A stretch of 34,404 bases of DNA from Domibacillus robiginosus. GTDB lineage: Bacteria > Bacillota > Bacilli > Bacillales > Domibacillaceae. Below are positions 22,824 to 30,543 of the stretch, piece after piece. Under the pieces are notes generated by a model. That model worked only from the letters and a program-made list of their open reading frames with translations. It was not told the DNA's origin and made no database searches. The DNA lies in contig NZ_LAHL01000006.1 in the NCBI RefSeq assembly GCF_000966195.1, positions 1 to 34,404 of the forward strand, written 5' to 3'. How positions within the stretch are numbered: position 1 is the first letter of the stretch; the number at the start of each line of letters is the position of its first letter. Position numbers and translations under genes: made by a program.

Positions 22824-23576
22824 TTATCTTTCGCAAGCCCATCCGTCTTTGTCACGATCATGCTTTGCATCATAAGCAGGGTGTCCTTTTCTGACACCAT
22901 CTGGGTACTTCTTACGCATCTCTGTGCAGTTTTTGAATATTTCTTTCTTTGCTGGTGCAGGAGCCGGTTTTGGTGCTGGCTTCGGTGCAGGCGCTGGTTT
23001 TGGCTTCGGAGCCGGTTTTGGAGCACAGCCGCCTTTGATTGCATTTGGATTTGACCAAATCCCTTTTTTAGCTGCTTTCGCTTTCGTTTCGCTGTCCTGT
23101 AATTTTTTAAGGTACTTTGTGTTAGGCTCAAAAACAGTGATTCTAGCCAATCCGTTTTGAATTAACAGTTCGTTGAACATGGTTTCATTTACATACACGT
23201 AAGCAAGAAGGCGGCCGTATTGGTCTCGAGTATCTTTATCAAGTTCAATACTAACAGTCTTTGTTTTATCAAGTAGGTATTTCTTTGTATAGGCAGTTGC
23301 TTCTGGACCATATAATTGAACGCATTTTTTTGGATCTTTTGTTTCTGGCGTATCAATCAAGATCATACGAACTGTTTCTGTTTTTCCTTTATACACAACC
23401 TTAACGGTATCACCGTCAACAACTTCTTTAACTGTCACTTTAGTAGCTGCTTTTGGCAGTGCAGCTTCAGCAGTTTGAGAAGATAGATCGTTAAATACCG
23501 GTGTAAATGATCCAGCGAGCAATGAAACAGACAGAAGGGACGCGGCAACTGGTTTAAATAATTTCTTTTTAAGCAA
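22824..23576 (-). CDS. Secreted thermonuclease with C-terminal excalibur domain
   Basis: A 250-aa exported nuclease. The signal peptide covers about 1-38 (AASLLSVSLLAGSF, cleavage near AEA-A). The staphylococcal-nuclease OB fold spans about 45-175 with VVDGDTV, VRMILIDTPE (Arg70, Asp75, Glu78) and DQYGRLLAYVYV (second catalytic Arg). A low-complexity KPAP linker (about 185-210) likely crosses the wall. The excalibur calcium-binding tail has HDRDKDGWACE with its Cys pair. It degrades DNA and RNA outside the cell in a Ca-dependent way. The start TTG 23576 lies 8 nt after GAGGAG. It is monocistronic with its own terminator. A decayed copy of the excalibur tail lies at 13873-13950. Confidence 0.92.
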   Translation of the reverse strand: MLKKKLFKPVAASLLSVSLLAGSFTPVFNDLSSQTAEAALPKAATKVTVKEVVDGDTVKVVYKGKTETVRMILIDTPETKDPKKCVQLYGPEATAYTKKYLLDKTKTVSIELDKDTRDQYGRLLAYVYVNETMFNELLIQNGLARITVFEPNTKYLKKLQDSETKAKAAKKGIWSNPNAIKGGCAPKPAPKPKPAPAPKPAPKPAPAPAKKEIFKNCTEMRKKYPDGVRKGHPAYDAKHDRDKDGWACER

Positions 23577-23768
23577 AATTTTTCTCCTCTTTCAGTAAAT
23601 TAACTAAATCTATTTTCCTGTGAAAAAGGATTGGTTGCTATCTTTTTCGATCGACAAATACTGACAAGTAATTTATGTACAGGAAATGAAGGCTTGCTGA
23701 ATAACTTAACGGTGCAGGCGCTCTAAAGCAAATTCATATTTAAATTAAAACCTCACTTATAATCCTTG

Positions 23769-23789
23769 TAGATACTTTTTCAGTATCTA
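23769..23789. repeat. Inverted repeat in the divergent region
   Basis: TAGATAC-tttttca-GTATCTA, a perfect 7-bp repeat without a following T run. It may be a regulator site in the 334-bp region between the divergent nuclease and esterase genes, which otherwise holds only the Fur-like box. Confidence 0.4.
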
Positions 23790-23839
23790 AAGCAGGAAAT
23801 TTACTCTATACACAGTAAAATAATTATGATAATTTAATT

Positions 23840-23858
23840 GATATCGATAATCATCATC
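23840..23858 (+). promoter_or_regulatory. Fur box
   Basis: GATATCGATAATCATCATC matches the 19-bp Fur consensus GATAATGATAATCATTATC at 16 of 19 positions. It lies about 50 bp before the ribosome-binding site of the esterase gene, so iron repression is expected. Confidence 0.7.
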
Positions 23859-23910
23859 AATAACGATTCGGTCTTACGGAGCTATCTTAACAAATTGGAG
23901 GCAATAGAAA

Positions 23911-24717
23911 ATGACAAACAGTCAGGAAGTAATATTGCCAAGAGCCTTTCGGCATATCATTTCATTTAATAATCGTGAATATCACATTTTTGTGTCTTTA
24001 CCTTCTCAACCTACTCCTCCCGAGGGCTATCCCGTTTTTTACATTCTTGATGCTAATTCTATTTTTGGTACATTTACGGAAGCGGTGCGTGCACAATCGA
24101 TGATGCCGGACGTTGAACCATCAATTGTTGTAGGTATTGGATATGATACGGATTTGCCGTTTCACAAGAATCGCCACTATGATTTGACATTTTTCGTTTC
24201 AGCGGAAGAATTGCCGCCATTACCTGATGGGAAGTCATGGCCAGAGCAAGGAGGCGCTTCAAAATTTCTTGAATTTATAGAAACAAAATTAAAACCGTTT
24301 ATAGAAAATAATTATTCAATAAACACTCGGAAGCAAACATTATTCGGTCATTCACTGGGTGGATTATTTGTACTAAATGCTTTTTTTACAAATCCAAATA
24401 GCTTCCAGAATTATATCGCAGGAAGCCCTTCAATTGCGTGGAACGAGAAACAAATAGTAGAAAAGGAAAAAATATTTTGTTCGAAAGTACATATGAATCA
24501 AGAGACACAGTTATTACTTACAATGGGAGAACTTGAACTTGGCTCTAATGGATTTGACCAGGGAAGAACTGAAAAACTTGCTGATAGATTACAGACGCTT
24601 GAGTTGGAAAAACTAAAAGTAAAATATGAAGTTTTCGCAAAGGAAAGTCATATATCAGTTCTTTCAGTATTAGTTGGAAGAGCAATTAGGTTCGTAATGA
24701 AATCAGAGGAGATATGA
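23911..24717 (+). CDS. Siderophore esterase-like alpha/beta hydrolase (BesA/IroE type)
   Basis: A 268-aa soluble hydrolase of the esterase D family (PF00756). The nucleophile elbow GHSLGG has Ser148, and the likely catalytic His is about 247 in ESHIS. The N-terminal YHIFVSLP, VFYILDANS and VVGIGYDTD blocks match the BesA/Fes/IroE group, which hydrolyses the trilactone of ferric bacillibactin or enterobactin to release iron. There is no signal peptide, so it acts in the cytoplasm. GGAGG lies 9 nt before the ATG. The upstream Fur box supports the iron role. No bacillibactin synthesis or uptake gene is in the window, so it may serve a system encoded elsewhere or a foreign siderophore. Confidence 0.8.
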   Translation: MTNSQEVILPRAFRHIISFNNREYHIFVSLPSQPTPPEGYPVFYILDANSIFGTFTEAVRAQSMMPDVEPSIVVGIGYDTDLPFHKNRHYDLTFFVSAEELPPLPDGKSWPEQGGASKFLEFIETKLKPFIENNYSINTRKQTLFGHSLGGLFVLNAFFTNPNSFQNYIAGSPSIAWNEKQIVEKEKIFCSKVHMNQETQLLLTMGELELGSNGFDQGRTEKLADRLQTLELEKLKVKYEVFAKESHISVLSVLVGRAIRFVMKSEEI

Positions 24718-24852
24718 GGTTTTTATTCCATATTTATTTTCTTCGGAAAAATAAATAACGCATAAGTAATAATTCTGCTGAGGTATTATAAATTAAGCAA
24801 GATGAGCCACACTGCAAATAATAAGTGATAAATCAAACTGAAAAATCCCGTT

Positions 24853-25348
24853 TTATAGAAAAGAAGAGGATTTTCCATACCTAACCACCATCATTTGAAT
24901 CTCCCAGAGAGCAAGACGCTTCTCGGCAAAGGAATACTCAAAGTTAAATAGTTGTGCAGCTTCATTAATGGCCAGCCGTTTATTAAAAGGTAGATCGAAT
25001 TTTTCAGGCATAAAAGTCGGCATGCAGAAGTGGAGAGAGGGTGAATGTCTTACCTTGCCACTCTTGCAGCTGCACAAAAGGGAAGGACAGCACGATTTGA
25101 TTGACCTGAGTGTTCTTAATAGATGACAAACCTCATGAGCAAACGTTCTGCTTTAGATATGTTTTATTAAGCCTGATCATCATAATATCACCGATCTCTG
25201 TGCACTTGCTTGTCTTATGACTATATTCCACCTCTATATAGAGCTTCTTGACAATTAACTCGAATTTTAGCTGCTTAGGAGAAATAATAGAAATTTTTGT
25301 ATACAAATTCTCAATAAAGACTTCAAGGTGGGATTTCACATAGGTCAT
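24853..25348 (-). pseudogene. Decayed ImmA/IrrE metallopeptidase
   Basis: Three minus-strand frames must be joined to read one protein. The N-terminus is MTYVKSHLEVFIENLYTKIS with IGDIMMIRLNK. After a frameshift comes FAHEVCHLLR with the zinc-binding HExxH (25137-25123). Another shift gives QIVLSFPFVQLQEWQ, and a third gives the C-terminus CMPTFMPEKFDLPF with LFNFEYSFAEKRLALWE. This order matches ImmA/IrrE peptidases, which cleave phage or ICE repressors. At least two or three indels make it non-functional. No cognate repressor is adjacent. Stretches 24718-24852 and 25349-25485 are empty. Confidence 0.65.
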
Positions 25349-25485
25349 AAGGGACGCTTCTTTTCTAATTTGCATTTTTAGGAATATATGTTCTTTTGAG
25401 TATGTAACAAAACACATCAAAAAGAAAGGATAGAAGTAGAGAATTACCAGATGAGACTTCCTTTTAAAGAAATTTCTATCTGAAA

Positions 25486-25773
25486 CTATTTATGTGCCCA
25501 GTGCTCTGTTTCATTAATCTTCGCTTTTAGCGCGCCCTTTTCCGTTAATGTATACTCAACTCGGACCGGCACTTCTGCATATACCTTTCGCAAGACCCTT
25601 CCTTCTTATTCCAGCTCTTTCAACCGTTCTGTCAGCAGCTTTCCACTGATCGAAAATCCGGCTTTAATTTCAGAAAAGCGCTGTGGTCGATCTAAAAACT
25701 GCTTAATCGCAAAGCCCATCCATCGTTTGCCTAAAAGCTGCATCGCTTTTTCTACTTTTGGACAAAGATTCAT
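25486..25773 (-). pseudogene. HxlR/YodB-type redox regulator with one nonsense codon
   Basis: From ATG 25773 (behind GAGGTGAGG) to TAG 25486 one frame reads a full HxlR-family winged-helix protein of 95 codons, interrupted once by TAA at 25608-25606. Before the stop: MNLCPKVEKAMQLLGKRW (Cys4 matches the redox Cys of YodB/CatR) and RFSEIKAGFSISGKLLTERL. After it: EGRVLRKVYAEVPVRVEYTL and TEKGALKAK, the wing. Without read-through the product lacks the wing and cannot bind DNA normally. It is divergent from the nitroreductase gene it presumably controlled, so that gene may now be constitutive (inference). Confidence 0.75.
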
Positions 25774-25853
25774 ATTATCCTCACCTCTTTTATATCCTTC
25801 TAGTATACGCCATTTCATGCCAATATAATGTTTTTGCATTTTTCGAATCAAGT

Positions 25854-25885
25854 TACTTGACTAAATACAGGTACTTTTTTATACT
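25854..25885 (+). promoter_or_regulatory. Nitroreductase promoter with HxlR-type operator
   Basis: TTGACT (25857-25862), a 17-nt spacer and TATACT (25880-25885) form a near-consensus sigma-A promoter. The imperfect repeat TACTTG-N8-CAGGTA (25854-25873) overlaps the -35 and spacer, as expected for a repressor site. Confidence 0.65.
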
Positions 25886-25927
25886 TTGTTTATAAAAGTA
25901 ACAAAAAACGAAATGGGGTACATAAAT

Positions 25928-26542
25928 ATGTCAAACGCTTCTACACAAGTAGATTTTTACACGGCTGTCCAAAATCGCCGCTCTTATTACGCAATTTCCA
26001 AGGAATCTGTCGCATCAGACGAACGAATTCAGGAGATTGTTGAATTTGCGGTTAAACATGTGCCATCTTCTTTTAATTCACAGACAGCCCGTGTTGTTGT
26101 TCTTTTAGGTGAACAGCACGATACATTATGGAACATTACAACAGAAACATTAAAAGGCATTGTGCCAGAAGAAAAATTTGCTCCCACACAAGAAAAAATG
26201 GATATGTTCCAGGCGGGCTATGGAACTATATTATTTTTTGAGGACCAATCGATTATCCGTGGCTTCCAGGATCAGTTTGCTGCTTATGCGGAAAACTTCC
26301 CGATCTGGTCTAACCAGTCATCCGGTATGCTTCAATTTGCGATTTGGACAGCGCTTGAAAGTGAGGGCTTCGGCGCTACACTTCAGCACTACAATCCATT
26401 AATTGATGAAAAAGTCGCAGCTGAATGGAACATTTCGGAAGACTGGAAGCTTATCGCCCAAATGCCATTTGGCAAACCAACAGCGCCTGCTGGCGACAAA
26501 GAGTTTGCGCCGCTTGATCAGCGTGTAAAAGTATATAAGTAA
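25928..26542 (+). CDS. Nitroreductase family protein, Frm2/Hbn1-like
   Basis: A 204-aa FMN-dependent oxidoreductase. The phosphate-binding start VQNRRSYYAISKESV, FNSQTARVVVLLGEQHD, the QSSGMLQFAIWTALESEGFG block and the C-terminal IAQMPFGKPTAPAGDKEF match the subgroup annotated after yeast Frm2/Hbn1. These reduce nitroaromatics or quinone-like compounds with NAD(P)H. The start is ATG 25928 behind ATGGGGT; ATG 25886 is in frame but overlaps the -10 region. It is paired with the divergent HxlR gene, the usual arrangement for electrophile-inducible nitroreductases, but that regulator is broken. Confidence 0.85.
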   Translation: MSNASTQVDFYTAVQNRRSYYAISKESVASDERIQEIVEFAVKHVPSSFNSQTARVVVLLGEQHDTLWNITTETLKGIVPEEKFAPTQEKMDMFQAGYGTILFFEDQSIIRGFQDQFAAYAENFPIWSNQSSGMLQFAIWTALESEGFGATLQHYNPLIDEKVAAEWNISEDWKLIAQMPFGKPTAPAGDKEFAPLDQRVKVYK

Positions 26543-26601
26543 TGTATCCTGTTTAAAATAAAAAAAGCGCGGACAATTCATTATTGAAAAGTGCGCGCTT
26601 C

Positions 26602-26652
26602 AGCTTGTAGGCAAAGTCTTCATTTTGAAGATAATGTCTACAAGCTTTTTTT
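26602..26652 (+). terminator. Terminator after the nitroreductase gene
   Basis: AGCTTGTAG pairs with CTACAAGCT around an inner CTTC-GAAG stem, followed by seven T. A GC-rich repeat AAGCGCG/CGCGCTT lies just upstream. Confidence 0.75.
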
Positions 26653-26703
26653 GTACAATAAAAACACCAAAATCTAGTGGGGGAATTTGTATGTTATCAA
26701 AAT

Positions 26704-26820
26704 GCCCTGAAGACCGGCGGAACCAAATAGAGGTTCGCGCTCGACCAGCTTGTGCCGGCTGACCATTTGCTCATGCAAACCAGTGCAGTTAGCTTGAATA
26801 GGGTTGCTAAAATAACTTGA
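26704..26820 (+). pseudogene. Fragment of an IS1182-like transposase
   Basis: In one frame (with a TAG at 26728-26730) the peptide RFALDQLVPADHLLMQTSA can be read. LDQLVPxDHLLR is typical of the N-terminus of IS1182-family transposases. No DDE domain or terminal repeats are nearby, so this is a scrap of an element. Confidence 0.5.
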
Positions 26821-26896
26821 AGGCTACCTAAAAAAGAAATGAACCGCAGAAGTCTATTCACCTAATAATTCCGTTGCTTTAGCAATGAATGGACTG

Positions 26897-27466
26897 TTAA
26901 ACCAAAGACTGTATACCGTACAAACCATAAGTAGGGAGGGAAACCATATTTACCGGATTGGCTTTTAATCCGTGAGAAGGCTGCTCAAATGCGATACGTG
27001 CCAGCTCACGAGTTAACTCAGCCACGTTCATGGAATTTATCTCCTCTAAGCTATAAAAACCAGCACCGTCTACCTCTACGTTATCTGGTTGTGGATCTCC
27101 TTCGACATAATCCATTAAAAATACAAGATAAACATTATGTACATCGCGAGGCATATCTCCCACGGCTATAATTCCATTCACTTTTGAAGTAATCCCTGTT
27201 TCCTCAAGTACTTCACGAATAATCGTTTTTTCGATTGATTGATGTTGTTCAATGTATCCACCGGGGTTAGACCATAACCCTTAACCTGGATTTTGAGAGC
27301 GGCGAACTAGCAGGATCTTTCCATCCTTTATTATCAATGCGCCAACGCCAATACTATAATTGCCCCAAAAGACGTAGCTGCAACTAGGACAGGCTTTCCG
27401 ATCTTCTCCTCTTATGTTGTGAATTTCTAATTGGTGTCCACAAGATAAAGCAGTAACGAACCTCCA
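26897..27466 (-). pseudogene. NUDIX hydrolase with zinc ribbon, broken by one TAA and a lost start
   Basis: One continuous minus-strand frame from 27466 to 26897 carries an N-terminal zinc ribbon (SCGHQLE, then CPSC) and GVGALIIKDGKILLVRR. The NUDIX box follows as GGYIEQHQSIEKTIIREVLE plus ETGI, and then a C-terminal domain with FYSLEEINSMNVAELTREL. It is interrupted only by TAA at 27283-27281, where family members have a Lys (PGKGLW). The nearest ATG (27468) is one base out of frame, so the start codon was also lost. Intact relatives hydrolyse nucleotide diphosphates linked to other moieties, and NUDIX with zinc ribbon resembles NudC-like enzymes. The downstream 80% is intact. Confidence 0.75.
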
Positions 27467-27583
27467 TGATTTTCCCCCTTTTAATAAAGACTTAAGACCT
27501 TCTTATATATAAAAATAATACACGCTATAGCTTGTTTATTTAATCCCTATTTTTATAACTTGCCAAATCTGCAGCTTTAATAT

Positions 27584-27600
27584 GTTGCTGAAACAGCAAC
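27584..27600. repeat. Perfect small hairpin
   Basis: GTTGCTG-aaa-CAGCAAC, without a T run, between two decayed genes. The stretch 27467-27698 has no intact gene. Confidence 0.4.
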
Positions 27601-27698
27601 GAAAAGAGAGGTTCATTAAAAACTTTATTTCTAGACTTAGCTTACTTCAAAGATTGTCTAAGAGAAATACAAGCTTACAGACAAAAAGGGGAAATCGA

Positions 27699-28247
27699 AT
27701 TGAGCTCGGGGAGAAAATTGCTCGGCGCGTATCAGAAAAGGTTATTCACAGAAAGGCTTTAGCGAACAAATGAAGATACCTTTTTCAGAGCACTCAGTTG
27801 CCAAGTGGGAGGCTGGCACTCGCCGCATACGGGATGATACGTATCCTCATATCACAAACAACCTGGATGGTACGCAGTTTTACTTTAAAACATGGGAGAC
27901 ATTGACCGGCCATGTAAGCATTCCTTTCTTAAATGGACCAATGATTATGTGGCAGGCAGCAGCTGGTCAAAAAAGAAGCCTGCGAAACAATAGAACATGT
28001 TGAACAGTATTGCTGGTTTAAGCCGCCAGAATTAAGAGAGGAAGAAGAGGTGGAGCAGGTAATCGACGAACTGCTCGAAGCTTCTGCCAGCATGATCAAC
28101 CTGGTTGCTGTCTTTCGTGATGAAAGCAATTTATCGATGAAGCGGGCGTTCGGTTAATGGCGGGTGAGCTTGAAAGCACAATTTTACGCGGAATTTATTT
28201 TGAACGCCAAACACTTTACTAGCATGAAGCAGCTCGATCTAATATAG
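27699..28247 (+). pseudogene. Decayed XRE-family regulator
   Basis: Three frames continue one another. The first is IELGEKIARRVSEKVIHRKA. After a frameshift near 27770 come EHSVAKWEAGTRRIRDDTY, FYFKTWETLTGHVSIPFLNG. After another near 27965 come IEHVEQYCWFKPPELREEEE and ELLEASASMINLVAVFRDE. A TAA at 28155-28157 precedes WRVSLKAQFYA. This looks like an XRE helix-turn-helix repressor with a helical C-terminal domain, as in Bacillus phage-type regulators. Two frameshifts and one stop make it non-functional. Confidence 0.55.
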
Positions 28248-28485
28248 TTGCTTCATTTTTTGACGAATAGAATTTTTAAACAAGTAATGATTTAATATGA
28301 AACTGTCTTGAATCGATTTACAAGGAGTATTTTTTGTCAAATCCGTCTCCACACAGTAATGAAAATTGCAGAATCTGTATTTTCAGTGATTCAACATGTA
28401 AGCAATGATAATTCTTTCTCAAAAGTATGGTATAGTGATTTTAAATATGAATTGATTGCTGCTGCGGAATGAAAGGTGGCGTACT

Positions 28486-29190
28486 GTGGAAAATAACTTA
28501 TTTACTAATATTAAATATGCAAGAGTATACGAACAAATTGTAGAGCAAATTAGAGAACTGATTCAAGAAGGAAAGATACTTCCCGGTGAGAAACTGCCTG
28601 GCGAGCGGGATCTTTCTGCTATGCTTGGATGCAGCAGAACTTCACTGCGAGAAGCTCTTCGGGTGCTAGAAGCTGAAGGAGTTGTGATTGCAAAACCAGG
28701 CGGTGGACGTTATGTACAAAATGTCGACCAGCGCCTTGTAATGGAATACAGCTTTGATCCTGTAGATCTCATGAAAACAACTTCCATTATTTATTTTTTA
28801 GAAGTCCGTGAAATGATTGAGCCTAGTATTGCCGCGCTGGCTTGTGAGCGAGCTACCGAAGAAGATATATTAAAAATGGAAAAAGCTTTGTTGAAAGTAG
28901 AAGCAGAACGAAAAGATATTGATGAAAAGCTGGTGCGGGACAGTATGTTTCATTTGGCACTGGCAGAAGCCACTCATAATTTCGTGCTTGTAACTACACT
29001 TGAAACAAATTTAAATATGCTTCAGCAGATACGGCTGAAAACATTGTTATCACCTGACAGGCTTGAACGTTCAACTGCAGAACACAGAGCCATTTTTGAT
29101 GCAGTGAAAAGACGGAAACCAAAAGAAGCATCAGAAGCAATGGCTGCACATTTAAAACGATTACGGGAGAGCATTTTAAATAACCAGTAA
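28486..29190 (+). CDS. FadR-subfamily GntR transcriptional regulator
   Basis: A 234-aa regulator. The N-terminal GntR winged helix runs over about 8-75 (YEQIVEQIRELIQEGKILPG, ERDLSAMLGCSRTSLREAL, and the GGGRYV wing). An FCD ligand domain follows (about 90-225), with its metal-binding His set visible in MFHLALAEATHN, TAEHRAIFDAV and AMAAHLKRL. FCD regulators sense carboxylic acids. The start is GTG 28486, 6 nt after AAAGGTGG; the frame from 28456 is longer but lacks a site. It has its own terminator and is followed by the CoA-transferase operon, whose promoter carries a FadR-type GGTCTGACC palindrome, its probable target. Confidence 0.9.
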   Translation: MENNLFTNIKYARVYEQIVEQIRELIQEGKILPGEKLPGERDLSAMLGCSRTSLREALRVLEAEGVVIAKPGGGRYVQNVDQRLVMEYSFDPVDLMKTTSIIYFLEVREMIEPSIAALACERATEEDILKMEKALLKVEAERKDIDEKLVRDSMFHLALAEATHNFVLVTTLETNLNMLQQIRLKTLLSPDRLERSTAEHRAIFDAVKRRKPKEASEAMAAHLKRLRESILNNQ

Positions 29191-29202
29191 CCTATTTTCT
29201 TG

Positions 29203-29233
29203 ACCCTATCTTTTAAAGATAGGGTTTTAATTT
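29203..29233 (+). terminator. Terminator after the GntR gene
   Basis: ACCCTATCTTT-t-AAAGATAGGGT is a perfect 23-nt palindrome followed by a T-rich run. Confidence 0.85.
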
Positions 29234-29244
29234 TGAAAAATATG

Positions 29245-29298
29245 TTGACGCTTTCAAAAAAGTAGTGCATAATTGCAATTAATCAAACCGGTCTGACC
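29245..29298 (+). promoter_or_regulatory. Sigma-A promoter and GntR operator of the CoA-transferase operon
   Basis: TTGACG (29245-29250), a 17-nt spacer and CATAAT (29268-29273). The palindrome GGTCTGACC (29290-29298) lies just downstream of the expected transcription start and matches the TGGTNNNACCA core of FadR/LutR/PdhR-type sites. A half-site AGACCAG follows at 29309-29315. Confidence 0.75.
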
Positions 29299-29336
29299 AG
29301 TAAACCATAAGACCAGTTTAAATGGAGGAAATAATT

Positions 29337-30542
29337 ATGGCGCAAAAAAACTTTGGACCATTAACAGGATTAAAAATTATTGATGTCTCTAGTGTTATTG
29401 CTGCACCTTTTGCAGCCTGCCTGCTTGGAGATTTGGGAGCTGAAGTGATAAAAGTTGAACTCCCTGGCAAAGGAGATGCTACAAGAGGGCTTGGGCCTTG
29501 GAAAGGTGAAGAATCGTTAAGGTGGCCCGGACTTTCAAGAAATAAACGTTCTTTAACCCTTGATATTCGTACAGAAGAAGGAAGAGAAATTTTTAAAGAA
29601 TTAGTCAGAACAGCAGATGCAATTATCGAAAATTTTCGTCCTGGTACATTGGAGAAATGGGGTCTAGGATATGAAGTCCTGAAAGAAGTAAACCCTAATA
29701 TCGTTTTAACAAGACAATCTGGCTATGGTCAGACAGGTCCTTATGCAGGGAAAGCAGGCTTTGGAACCCCGTGCACTGCTTTTTCAGGTTACACGTACTT
29801 GCAGGGATTTTCAGACAGACCCCCTGTAAGCCCCGCTTTTTCATTGTTGGATTATGTTTCAGGAATTTTTGTGGCTTTTGGAACTGTAAGCGCTCTTTAC
29901 CATAGAGATAAAAACAATGCAGAAGGACAAGTCGTTGAATTAGGGTTATACGAAGCGATGTTCCGAATGATGGAGTTCCTCATTGCCGAGCATGATCAAT
30001 TGGGGAAAGTAAGAGAAAGAAGCCCGATGTTGGCAGGGCATTCGAGTCCGGCGGGTACGTATCAGACCAAAGATGGCAAATGGGTGGTTCTTGTCTGCAG
30101 TACAGAAAAAACATGGACTAGATTGGCAGAATCAATGGGAAGAGCCGATTTAATTGATGATCCACGATATAAAACAAATATGGAACGGATGCAAAATGAT
30201 GAAGATTTGCAAAAGATTGTGAAAGAGTTTATCAGGAGTCTTAACAATGATGAGCTTCTTGAAAAAATGGATACTGACGGCGTGCCAGTTTCCCCAATTC
30301 TAAGTATTGAAGATATTTTCAATAATCCACAGTACAAAGCGCGGGAAAACATTTTGGAAGTGGAACATCCCCGTCTTGGAGCTGTAAAAGTGCCTGGTAT
30401 CGTGCCAAAGTTTTCTGCTACTCCGGGCAAAATTAGACACCGCGCGCCTGATCTTGGCGAACATAATGAAGAAATTCTTAGAAATGAAATTGGGTTAACG
30501 GAAGAACAAATTGAACAATTATATGAAAAAGGAGTCATCTAA
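29337..30542 (+). CDS. CaiB/BaiF family (class III) CoA-transferase
   Basis: A 401-aa cytosolic CoA-transferase. N-terminal LTGLKIIDVSSVIAAPFAA, LGDLGAEVIKVELPGKGDAT, NKRSLTLDIRTEEGREIFKE and IIENFRPGTLEKWGLGYE are class III hallmarks. The segment VELGLYEAMFRMMEFLIAEH is where Frc carries its catalytic Asp; here, as I align it, Glu occupies the place, as in some CaiB proteins. It moves CoA from a donor such as succinyl-CoA to a carboxylic acid. The start is ATG 29337, 10 nt after GGAGG. One base separates it from the lyase gene. Human SUGCT, a family member, activates glutarate and 3-hydroxy-3-methylglutarate, which fits the neighbour. Confidence 0.9.
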   Translation: MAQKNFGPLTGLKIIDVSSVIAAPFAACLLGDLGAEVIKVELPGKGDATRGLGPWKGEESLRWPGLSRNKRSLTLDIRTEEGREIFKELVRTADAIIENFRPGTLEKWGLGYEVLKEVNPNIVLTRQSGYGQTGPYAGKAGFGTPCTAFSGYTYLQGFSDRPPVSPAFSLLDYVSGIFVAFGTVSALYHRDKNNAEGQVVELGLYEAMFRMMEFLIAEHDQLGKVRERSPMLAGHSSPAGTYQTKDGKWVVLVCSTEKTWTRLAESMGRADLIDDPRYKTNMERMQNDEDLQKIVKEFIRSLNNDELLEKMDTDGVPVSPILSIEDIFNNPQYKARENILEVEHPRLGAVKVPGIVPKFSATPGKIRHRAPDLGEHNEEILRNEIGLTEEQIEQLYEKGVI

Positions 30543-30543
30543 C

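Noticed and set aside
22824-23131. Overlapping frames inside the KPAP linker of the nuclease
   Set aside because: Low-complexity repeats open artificial frames (Gly/Phe-rich on plus, Gln/Arg-rich on minus); the nuclease frame explains the sequence.
24718-24852. Possible extension of the esterase gene
   Set aside because: Stop at 24717 agrees with family length; the following DNA has stops in all frames.
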